Below are positions 55,215 through 62,402 of a stretch of 64,000 bases of DNA, piece after piece (the first letter of the stretch is position 1; each line of letters begins with the position of its first letter). The stretch comes from Paenibacillus sp. FSL R7-0337 (lineage in GTDB: Bacteria > Bacillota > Bacilli > Paenibacillales > Paenibacillaceae), in contig NZ_CP150218.1 of the NCBI RefSeq assembly GCF_037969875.1, forward strand, positions 496,001-560,000, given 5' to 3'. The notes under the pieces are model-generated. The model ran no database searches, was not told where the DNA came from, and saw only the letters and a program-made list of their open reading frames with translations. A program made the translations under genes and the position numbers.

Positions 55215-57140
55215 ATGCTTAGCTTAATACCCGAGCCGAAGCAGATAAGGATGACAGACAAGAAGCCATGGCGGGCAGGCGGGGAAGTCCTTCTGCGGCT
55301 GGCTATGGAAGTGGAAGACCCCCGGCTGGTGCTTCATTGCCGGCGGGCTTTTCCCGGCCGGGAAGTCACCTCCGCCGCTCCGGAAGCAGGTGAGGGATAC
55401 TCGCTGCTGATTGAGGGGTTTGCGGAAAGCAAGGAAACTGAAAGCACTGGGAGCACTTCAACGCACACTGAACCCGGAGTTTCCGGGCAGGATGCCGCCT
55501 GGGTCGCGCCTGGAGAAGCTGGTCTGAATAACGGCGGGGCTTCGGCTTCTAATCTTGCTGAGGCGGAGCTGTCCGCGCTGAAGGGCCGGAGGGAAGGCTA
55601 CATTCTAGAGGTTAGTGCAAACGGAGCCATTATCCGCGCATTGGACGCCCCCGGGCTCTATTACGGCCTGCAGACACTCCTCCAATTGCAGAGCCTGCAT
55701 GGTGATAGCGATATTCCGGCGGTGTCTATTACAGATTGGCCGGATACGGAGCTGCGAGTGATGAATTTCGATCTGCGCCAGACCTTCTCGAAGCCGGGGC
55801 GGCTGACCCTATATCTGGCTGAGTTCTCCCGCTACAAGACGAACGCGGTGCTCATAGAATACGAGGACAAATTCCCGTTCAGCACGCACCGGGAATTCGC
55901 TCATCCGCAGCACTCGCTTAGCCGGGAACAGCTGGAGGCGCTCAAGGCTGCGGCCCATGAGCATTATATCGAGATTATCCCATTGCAGCAGAGCTTCGGC
56001 CACCTCGAGTATGTGCTGCGCCATGATGCCTGGAAGCATCTGCGGGAGACCGAGGAGTCTACCGGCGAGATCTGCCCGTCCCATCCGCAGACTTATGAAC
56101 TAATCACCGGCCTGCTGGCGGAGATGATGGATGCCCATCCCGGATCGCGTTATATCCATCTCGGCTGTGACGAGGTCTACAGCCTGTGTGAATGTGAAGC
56201 GTGCCGGGAAGCGTTCGGCGGCGTGCGGGAACGGGCTTTTATCTCCTTCCTGAACCGCCTAATCGAATTCACGGCCAGCCGGGGACGGCAGGCGATCTTT
56301 TGGCATGACATGCTGGATAAGTGTCCGCCTGAAGAGCTGGCGAAGCTTGATCCGCGCAGTGCAGCGATGATCTGGATCTATAACGGCCGCAACATACAAG
56401 CGGAAGTCACTTCCCTGACCCATAAGTTCAGGGCGCTGGGCATTGAGGTGATGGGTGCTCCTGCGGTCCGCAGCTTCGACTGGGCGGAGCATCAGAACTA
56501 CCCGGTGATTGATAACCGGACCGACAATCTCCTTCAGTGGGCAGAGACCGCAGAGCAATTGGATATCCGCTGTATGGTGGCAACGAACTGGACGGGTCCC
56601 TTCAGCCTTGGCGTTCCTTATGGCGTGTTCGAGACCACCTGGTACCCGATGCTCCTTCATGCCGATCTCACCTGGAACCGGCATGCGGATGCCGATACGT
56701 TCATCGACCGCTTCCTGGAGCTGTTCCATGGAATAACTCCAGATACAGGCCATGCACAGCTTGGCAATTACCTGTTGGAGGATTACTACGATATCATCTG
56801 GAAGCTGATTGATAATGTCCAGAAGAATAAGGATTACGCCGAACTAATCGCAATCATGCACGATTTCGAGGTAGCGACCGACCGCTCCAGGGCAATCCAC
56901 AAGTATGCCTACCGCTGGGAGCTGTACCCGGGCGACAGCGCGGAATGGCGCTCCCTGCTGAACAATTACACACGTAACCATAACGGACGCGAAGCGGTCC
57001 GGCCCCGGATGCTGGAGGCTCTTTTGCAATACCAGCCACGGGATATGGCCGAGCACTTCGTGAAATCACGCTTTTATCTGCATGATTATCTGGAGCAGAC
57101 GCTCTATCAAGAGCTGGGACTTGTCCACAGCGAGGGTTAG
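55215..57140 (+). CDS. GH20 beta-N-acetylhexosaminidase
   Basis: A 641-residue glycosidase. The N-terminal GH20b-like domain contains an unusual Ser/Thr/Glu/Gly-rich insert at about residues 72-115 (SKETESTGSTSTHTEPG and onwards). The catalytic barrel starts near residue 180 (DWPDTELRVMNFDLRQTFSK). The acid/base pair is Asp-Glu in IHLGCDEVYSLCEC near residue 317, with the CxCxxC arrangement after it seen in several bacterial members. No signal peptide is visible, so it is likely intracellular and removes terminal GlcNAc or GalNAc from imported oligosaccharides. AGGAGGAGAG precedes the ATG. The 22-bp palindrome upstream may be regulatory. It is followed 30 bp later by the GH3 gene. Confidence 0.88.
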   Translation: MLSLIPEPKQIRMTDKKPWRAGGEVLLRLAMEVEDPRLVLHCRRAFPGREVTSAAPEAGEGYSLLIEGFAESKETESTGSTSTHTEPGVSGQDAAWVAPGEAGLNNGGASASNLAEAELSALKGRREGYILEVSANGAIIRALDAPGLYYGLQTLLQLQSLHGDSDIPAVSITDWPDTELRVMNFDLRQTFSKPGRLTLYLAEFSRYKTNAVLIEYEDKFPFSTHREFAHPQHSLSREQLEALKAAAHEHYIEIIPLQQSFGHLEYVLRHDAWKHLRETEESTGEICPSHPQTYELITGLLAEMMDAHPGSRYIHLGCDEVYSLCECEACREAFGGVRERAFISFLNRLIEFTASRGRQAIFWHDMLDKCPPEELAKLDPRSAAMIWIYNGRNIQAEVTSLTHKFRALGIEVMGAPAVRSFDWAEHQNYPVIDNRTDNLLQWAETAEQLDIRCMVATNWTGPFSLGVPYGVFETTWYPMLLHADLTWNRHADADTFIDRFLELFHGITPDTGHAQLGNYLLEDYYDIIWKLIDNVQKNKDYAELIAIMHDFEVATDRSRAIHKYAYRWELYPGDSAEWRSLLNNYTRNHNGREAVRPRMLEALLQYQPRDMAEHFVKSRFYLHDYLEQTLYQELGLVHSEG

Positions 57141-57170
57141 CAAACAAACCGACAGGAGGATGGAGCAGTT

Positions 57171-58742
57171 ATGCAGCTGAATGAAGTAAATTCACTACAA
57201 GATCCGGCAGCCATGAGTCTGGAGGACAAAATATCCCTGATGTGTGTGGTCGGAACCCCCTCCACAGCGGCGGAGCCAGAGTACCGTGAACGGATGTCCC
57301 AGAACCGGTTCGGCGGGATTGGCCTGTTCCCCCATAACGTTAAGGATGAGCAGCAGACGCTGAAGCTGATGGCGGAGGTTCAGGCCATTGCCGGAGACTC
57401 CGGCATTCCGCAGCCTTATTATGTATCGATCGATGAGGAGGGAGGCACGCTCTCCAAGTTCAAGACCTTTTATCCTTACATCCCCGGCAACCGTGCCGCC
57501 GGATTAAGCCTGGATACTGAGAGCGCTTATCTCCAGGGTAAAATCATTGGCAGCCAGCTCCACGCACTCGGCATTCCGATGAACTGGGCACCGGTGCTGG
57601 ATGTGAATACGAATATAGATAATCCGGTCGTAGGCGTGCGCTCCTTCGGCGAAGACCCTGAAACGGTAGCCGCCTTCGGTAAGGCATATATCCGTGGAAT
57701 GCATGAGGCGGGGGTAGCCGTGACGGCCAAGCATTTCCCCGGTCATGGACAAGTTAGCGGGGATTCCCACGTTGTCCTGCCAGAATGCGAACTCACAATA
57801 GAGGAATTAATGAACGGGCCGCTGCTGCCATTCATCGGTGCCATCGAAGCAGGGGCCGATTCGATCATGATGGGCCATCTTGTCTTTCCGGCTATTCCCG
57901 AGTCGCAGGGGCTGCCTGCTTCGCTCAGCCCGTTCTTCGCCGGAGAGCTGCTGCGGGGGCGTCTGGGCTTCGCGGGTGTCATCTGCACCGATGACATCGA
58001 GATGGGAGCGATCAAGAAGAACTTCAATCCAGATGAGGTGGGAGTGCTGGCGGTGCTGGCCGGCAATGACATGATTCTGATGTGTCATACCCCGGAATTC
58101 CAGGAGCGTGTCATGGCCGGCATCCGCAAGGCTGTTCTGGACGGCGTTATCGAAGAGTCCAGAATTGACGAATCGGTCAACCGTATCCTCCAGCTCTATA
58201 CCAAATTCCAGCAGTATCAAGCGGCGGCCCGTCCCATCCCGCGTGAGAGCTGGAATGAGGCGGCCCTGCAATATGCACGCCGTACGGTCAAGATCAGCCG
58301 CGATCCGCAGCAATTGCTGCCGCTGACTGCCACGCATCAATATATGCTAATATTGCCGCGCCAGGAGCAGCTCACCATCGCCGATAACTCCGGCGGTAGT
58401 GACATCGGCTTGGCTGCGTTACTGGAAGCCCGGGGCTTATCCGTGCAGGTTGCGTATTGCAGCATGAAGCCTGAAGCTGCGGAGATTGCAGACTTATCTG
58501 CTAAGGCCACCGGAAATTTCGTGATTCAAGGAACGCTGAATGCCCATCTGTTCCAGGGACAGCTCGAACTTGCCGCACAGCTTGCCGCTGCCGGACCGCT
58601 GCTGAACCTGGTGCTGCGTAACCCGTATGACGATGCTCACCTGCCGCATAACGCCGGAAGCATTCTGCTATGCTCCACCTCCGATTATTCGCTTCAGGCT
58701 CTAGCGGAAGTGCTTATTCAGAGGCCTGAAACAGCCGGTTAA
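57171..58742 (+). CDS. nagZ: GH3 beta-N-acetylglucosaminidase, NagZ type
   Basis: A 523-residue cytoplasmic enzyme (no signal peptide). The NagZ signature VTAKHFPGHGQVSGDSHVVL holds the flexible-loop catalytic His-Asp dyad. The nucleophile region is GVICTDDIEMGAIK near residue 283, and YVSIDEEGGTLSKF is the conserved barrel strand. A C-terminal domain of about 150 residues follows the barrel, as in Gram-positive NagZ proteins. Its role is cleavage of GlcNAc from muropeptides or chito-oligosaccharides. It follows the GH20 gene by 30 bp with an AGGAGG site, so the two are co-expressed. The symbol rests on family resemblance. Confidence 0.87.
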   Translation: MQLNEVNSLQDPAAMSLEDKISLMCVVGTPSTAAEPEYRERMSQNRFGGIGLFPHNVKDEQQTLKLMAEVQAIAGDSGIPQPYYVSIDEEGGTLSKFKTFYPYIPGNRAAGLSLDTESAYLQGKIIGSQLHALGIPMNWAPVLDVNTNIDNPVVGVRSFGEDPETVAAFGKAYIRGMHEAGVAVTAKHFPGHGQVSGDSHVVLPECELTIEELMNGPLLPFIGAIEAGADSIMMGHLVFPAIPESQGLPASLSPFFAGELLRGRLGFAGVICTDDIEMGAIKKNFNPDEVGVLAVLAGNDMILMCHTPEFQERVMAGIRKAVLDGVIEESRIDESVNRILQLYTKFQQYQAAARPIPRESWNEAALQYARRTVKISRDPQQLLPLTATHQYMLILPRQEQLTIADNSGGSDIGLAALLEARGLSVQVAYCSMKPEAAEIADLSAKATGNFVIQGTLNAHLFQGQLELAAQLAAAGPLLNLVLRNPYDDAHLPHNAGSILLCSTSDYSLQALAEVLIQRPETAG

Positions 58743-58887
58743 TGAAGAACGTCTCCGTAAAGTGAACAGCCAGCTCGTACCGCTGAAGTGTGAAGTGAGC
58801 GTAGAAGCGACAGTTCCCGTAACCGCGAAGCCAGAGGAGGTTGCCCAGGAAATGCGGTTTCTGCAGGGAAGAAGCCACAATTGTTAA
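58705..58887 (+). pseudogene. Unidentified open frame without a start, possible gene remnant
   Basis: Overlapping and following the end of the GH3 gene in another frame is an open stretch of 60 codons ending at TAA 58885-58887. Its translation from about 58738 has a natural-protein look: NEERLRKVNSQLVPLKCEV, then TVPVTAKPEEVAQEM and a final GRSHNC. It has no start codon with a ribosome site. I do not recognise it. It may be the tail of a gene truncated by rearrangement. Confidence 0.35.
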
Positions 58888-58931
58888 TTACGCCATTTTA
58901 AAAGGTATAGGGCAAAAATTGAGTTTTGGGG

Positions 58932-58968
58932 AAACCGTTGATCTGAAAAGATTCAACGGTTTTTTTTG
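58932..58968 (+). terminator. Terminator before the GntR unit
   Basis: AAACCGTTGA and TCAACGGTTT form the main stem, extended by TCT/AGA around GAAA with one bulge, followed by TTTTTT. It closes the GH20/GH3 unit. Confidence 0.85.
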
Positions 58969-58980
58969 AACCACAACCGA

Positions 58981-59040
58981 TTGACAAACGAGTGTATTAA
59001 CCACATAATACATCTTGTAGTGTATGCACCACTTAGTACA
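58981..59040 (+). promoter_or_regulatory. GntR/ABC operon promoter with two tandem operators
   Basis: TTGACA (58981-58986), a 17-bp spacer and CATAAT (59004-59009) form the promoter. Two 20-bp dyads follow the shared pattern TGTATnnACCACnTAnTACA, at 58993-59012 (overlapping spacer and -10) and 59021-59040 (over the transcription start), 28 bp apart. They are excellent candidates for autoregulatory sites of the GntR protein encoded next. Confidence 0.75.
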
Positions 59041-59070
59041 CACACATGTGAGGATAAGAGGGTGTCGCTT

Positions 59071-59526
59071 GTGAGCAAAGTCAACGAATGGGCCGCAATC
59101 CCCTTCAATAGTCGTGATCCTGTATATCTTCAAGTCGTTCGCCTGTTTAAGGAGAAGATCGTAACCGGCGTTCTCCAGTCTGGCCAGACCATACCGTCTA
59201 GGCGAGAGCTAGCTGCCCTGCTAAAGATTAATCCAAATACTGCGCAGAGAGCTTACAAAGAAATGGAGGATCAGCGGTTGATTGTAACGGAAGGCAACTC
59301 CCCAAGCCGCATCACTATGGAGCTTAAGGTGTTGAGACAGATTCGGTCGGAGCTGCTCAGTACAGCCGTTGAGGCGTTTGTCGCTTCCATCAGCAGTATT
59401 GACGTTCCGTTAGATGAGGTCCTGGATGTGGTTCAACGAAAATATGAGAAAGCTCAAGTAAAAAAAATAAAGCAGCCAATGGGAGAGCCCCTCGGCAGTG
59501 AGCAAGGAGGAAACAGCGATGATTGA
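59071..59526 (+). CDS. GntR family regulator, YtrA subfamily
   Basis: A 151-residue regulator with an N-terminal winged helix-turn-helix (DPVYLQVVRLFKEKIVTGVL, TIPSRRELAALLKINPNTAQ, AYKEMEDQRLIVTEG). A short C-terminal dimerisation tail is too small for a FadR or HutC effector domain, as expected for the YtrA group. GTG at 59071 is chosen because AGAGGG lies 8 bp upstream and the promoter at 58981 rules out the longer frame. It overlaps the ATPase gene by 8 bp. YtrA-type proteins typically repress their own operon with ABC genes and are released by cell-envelope stress. Confidence 0.9.
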   Translation: MSKVNEWAAIPFNSRDPVYLQVVRLFKEKIVTGVLQSGQTIPSRRELAALLKINPNTAQRAYKEMEDQRLIVTEGNSPSRITMELKVLRQIRSELLSTAVEAFVASISSIDVPLDEVLDVVQRKYEKAQVKKIKQPMGEPLGSEQGGNSDD

Positions 59527-60208
59527 ACTTGAACATGTCAGCCAAAGATACGCTTATAAAAAGGTGCTAAAGGATGTCACGTTCACTGCTGAAATGGGAC
59601 AGATCACTTGCCTGATCGGGCTTAACGGTGTAGGCAAATCTACTATACTCAAAGCGATTATGGGACTGACGCCGATTCATGGAGGGTCCATTCGGATTGA
59701 GGGTAAACCGCTTAACCGGAATACCTATGAGCGGGTCTCCTATATTCCTGATCATCTGTCTATTCCGGCTTCCATGAAGCTAGCTGACGCTCTCCGGTTC
59801 ATGGAAGACTTTTATTGCAGCTGGAACAAGGATAGAGCGGACGAACTCATGCGCTTCTTTGACCTGGATTTCCAGGAGCGTATCCGCCGATTGTCGAAGG
59901 GAACAGCAGCCAAGTTCAATCTGGTGCTCGGCTTGGCCCAAGACTCTGATTATGTAATCATGGACGAGCCCTTCTCCGGAATTGATTTGATCAGCCGTGA
60001 GAGGATTGCGGAAGTGTTCTCCAGCGAAATGGTCGGCAGCCGCGGTGTTCTGCTGACCACTCACGAGGTTGGAGAGATCGAGCATCTCATCGACAAAGCG
60101 GTGCTGCTGCGTGACGGGACTGTTGCCCGCAGCTTTGAGTGCGAACAGCTCCGCATCGAGGAGAACAAATCCGTCGTAGACGTCATGAAAGAGGTGTACC
60201 TCGCATGA
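59519..60208 (+). CDS. ABC transporter ATP-binding protein, YtrB type
   Basis: A 229-residue ATPase with Walker A IGLNGVGKSTILKAI near residue 37, an altered signature RLSKGTAAKFNLVLGLAQ near 130, Walker B YVIMDEPFSGID and switch histidine in LLTTHEVGEIEHL. The LSKG form of the signature is usual for ATPases next to GntR regulators. AAGGAGG lies 8 bp before the ATG, inside the end of the regulator gene. It overlaps the permease start by 4 bp. Confidence 0.92.
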   Translation: MIELEHVSQRYAYKKVLKDVTFTAEMGQITCLIGLNGVGKSTILKAIMGLTPIHGGSIRIEGKPLNRNTYERVSYIPDHLSIPASMKLADALRFMEDFYCSWNKDRADELMRFFDLDFQERIRRLSKGTAAKFNLVLGLAQDSDYVIMDEPFSGIDLISRERIAEVFSSEMVGSRGVLLTTHEVGEIEHLIDKAVLLRDGTVARSFECEQLRIEENKSVVDVMKEVYLA

Positions 60209-61017
60209 TCAGATTTCTTAAGCTTGTCCATTTGGAAGTCCAGCGCTTCCAGTATGTGCTTTTCGGCTTAATGAGCTTGACGGCAGTCATTCAAATCATC
60301 GGACTTGTGCATGCTGCACAGATAAGAGTTAACCACTGGATAGAGGCAGCCCGCTTGGAGAATCAAACACCGCGCAACTTTTCATTTGCTGATATCATCG
60401 GGGATTCACAGTTCTTGTTCACCATCCCCATTTTGATCAGCATAACGGTATTGGGCCTGTACGTCTTTCTGATTTGGTACCGGGACTGGATCGGCCGTGA
60501 TAAATTTGCCTACCGGGTGTTTACCCTGCCGACGGCAAGATGGAACATATATATAGCCAAAGCTACTGCTATCTTTCTGTTCGTTTTTGCCTTAGTTGCT
60601 TTTCAGGTGCTGCTCCTTCTGTTAGAACGCCAATTGTTCAACTGGATGGTTCCCTCTGAATATCGCATCTCGTCCTTGTTTGCCGAAGCCGTCGCTTCAA
60701 ACCTGGTGTTTAATCAAATCTTACTACCACAGGATGGAATGCAATTTGTTGTCTATTATGGTATCGGCATTCTAGCTGTCTGCGTTATCTTTACGGCAAT
60801 CTTGTTAGAACGAAGCTACCGCTGGACAGGTGTTGTTTATGCTATCTTATATGTTGCCGCCTGCGGGACTGTCATCGGGTTCGCAGTACATCTTAATGCG
60901 TACAGTTCTTTCTATCCGCGAGAGATCACAGCCATCCGTTTGGTGGTATACCTTGCTGCGCTAGGCATAACTCTTGCGCTGGGCTTCAGGCTAGTCTCCA
61001 AGAAGATCACTGTGTAA
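60205..61017 (+). CDS. ABC-type membrane protein partner (six-helix permease)
   Basis: A 270-residue integral membrane protein with about six helices: YVLFGLMSLTAVIQIIGLVH near 15, then FLFTIPILISITVLGLYVFL, AKATAIFLFVFALVAFQVLL, and three more toward the C-terminus (IGILAVCVIFTAILLE, VVYAILYVAACGTVIGFAV, VVYLAALGITLALGFRLVS). It has no recognised substrate domain. ATG at 60205 overlaps the ATPase stop, so the two are coupled. A pattern of TLPTARWNIYIAKATAI after helix 2 resembles other GntR-linked permeases. Export or membrane-stress relief is inferred. Confidence 0.82.
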   Translation: MIRFLKLVHLEVQRFQYVLFGLMSLTAVIQIIGLVHAAQIRVNHWIEAARLENQTPRNFSFADIIGDSQFLFTIPILISITVLGLYVFLIWYRDWIGRDKFAYRVFTLPTARWNIYIAKATAIFLFVFALVAFQVLLLLLERQLFNWMVPSEYRISSLFAEAVASNLVFNQILLPQDGMQFVVYYGIGILAVCVIFTAILLERSYRWTGVVYAILYVAACGTVIGFAVHLNAYSSFYPREITAIRLVVYLAALGITLALGFRLVSKKITV

Positions 61018-61031
61018 GGAGGGAATGACTT

Positions 61032-62279
61032 ATGAAACGTTATGCGATCACGTGTGCGCTTATTTTGTTGATAGTAGTTTCGCTTGGCACCTATTATGCG
61101 TTTGGAGCTGAATTGCGCCTGCCGGAATATCGGCTGCAGACCATAGAAGGAGACCCGTCCATAGCAGCCAAGTTAACGTTGTCGGGTAGTTATATCGGTG
61201 GCAAAGGCTCGTATCCCATTGAGGTGTCAACATCAGGCAGCAAGAGAATCGAGCGAACGTTCAGCGATCAATGGATGAGAGACAAAGGGCCGCTCGAACA
61301 TATTTATTCCGATCTAAACGCGCTGTATGAAGATCATTCGGGGTTCATGAGAAGGAAGTCGGATGTTTATGGCTTTTACTCAGATCAAGACGTACTCATT
61401 TTTGCTAATGCTAGTTATGCTACACCGAAAGATTCGCTTCATGAGGGGACTATTCGTTGGAGTATAGATTCACTGGATTTGACAACCGGTGAGCAAACCC
61501 GTTACACGGATCAACAGCCCAGCTCTGCATTCTACGCTAATGTGATAGATGTACAGAAAATCGGATCTGAAGTGCATGTCCTCACCGAAGTCAGCAGAGA
61601 AAACCGTAACAATGAGGTCATTGATAAGGTGTTTGACATCGGGAGGGGAGAGCCCGTTCGCAGTGTCGAACTGCCATTAGGCGCACCATCCGGTACCGGG
61701 CAGGAGCTGCGAATAAGAAGTATACCCGAAGCAAAGCCGACTGTAGCTAACTCCCGGGTGTTGTTTGTGGTGACAGAGCAGAGTGAGGGCCAGTCTGGCA
61801 AAGCAGTCTCAACAAACGAAGTCACAATATTTACTGAAAAAACATTTGAGTATCGCTACGCTTCTGAAGACCTTAAGGAGTTGCCGCCCGTAACGGGGAC
61901 CCTAAGAAACGAACCGGTTACTTCGACAACCCGTGTCCTGGAGGGAGACATATTCACCACCTTGCATATCTCGGATAAGGCAGTAACCGTAGACCGCTAT
62001 GACCTGTCCTCCAACCTCGCTCATTCCCAAGTGACTATTGAGGCTAGTCAAATAGCCAAAGGGAGGATCAGTCAAGCACAGGTGGCGAATGGCCAGGTTT
62101 ATCTGCTGCTGCAGACTGGTGACTATTTTAAGAATAAGAACATGCCTATCGCGGCAGTTGCCGATGCTGCTGACGGCCATATTCTCTACAAGGGCACGCC
62201 AGCAATCGTTAAAGCGAACGGAAGACCAGCTGATCAACTGGATGAGGTATCGTTTTTGAACATGTATATCACAAGATGA
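61032..62279 (+). CDS. Uncharacterised membrane-anchored protein of the GntR/ABC operon
   Basis: A 415-residue protein. One N-terminal helix (YAITCALILLIVVSLGTYYA) probably anchors it with the rest outside. The outer part is rich in short beta-type segments and Ser/Thr (YRLQTIEGDPSIAAKLTLSG, IRWSIDSLDLTTGEQTRY, VLEGDIFTTLHISDKAVTVD), suggesting a propeller-like or repeated beta fold, but I do not recognise a family. It starts 14 bp after the permease gene with AAGGAGGG, so it is the fourth gene of the GntR operon. An accessory sensing or substrate-binding role for the ABC transporter is possible. Confidence 0.75.
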   Translation: MKRYAITCALILLIVVSLGTYYAFGAELRLPEYRLQTIEGDPSIAAKLTLSGSYIGGKGSYPIEVSTSGSKRIERTFSDQWMRDKGPLEHIYSDLNALYEDHSGFMRRKSDVYGFYSDQDVLIFANASYATPKDSLHEGTIRWSIDSLDLTTGEQTRYTDQQPSSAFYANVIDVQKIGSEVHVLTEVSRENRNNEVIDKVFDIGRGEPVRSVELPLGAPSGTGQELRIRSIPEAKPTVANSRVLFVVTEQSEGQSGKAVSTNEVTIFTEKTFEYRYASEDLKELPPVTGTLRNEPVTSTTRVLEGDIFTTLHISDKAVTVDRYDLSSNLAHSQVTIEASQIAKGRISQAQVANGQVYLLLQTGDYFKNKNMPIAAVADAADGHILYKGTPAIVKANGRPADQLDEVSFLNMYITR

Positions 62280-62331
62280 TCGTTCACTGGCTACTCAGCA
62301 GTATGAATCAACTTTATATTCGTATCCATCA

Positions 62332-62360
62332 TTGGATTAAGACGCAGGCTTCTTTATAAT
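62332..62360 (+). promoter_or_regulatory. Promoter of the GH127-type gene
   Basis: TTGGAT (62332-62337), a 17-bp spacer and TATAAT (62355-62360), 42 bp before the start codon. Confidence 0.6.
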
Positions 62361-62402
62361 TTCATTGTGCAATCAATGTCATTCCATTAAGGGGCTGCAG
62401 CA

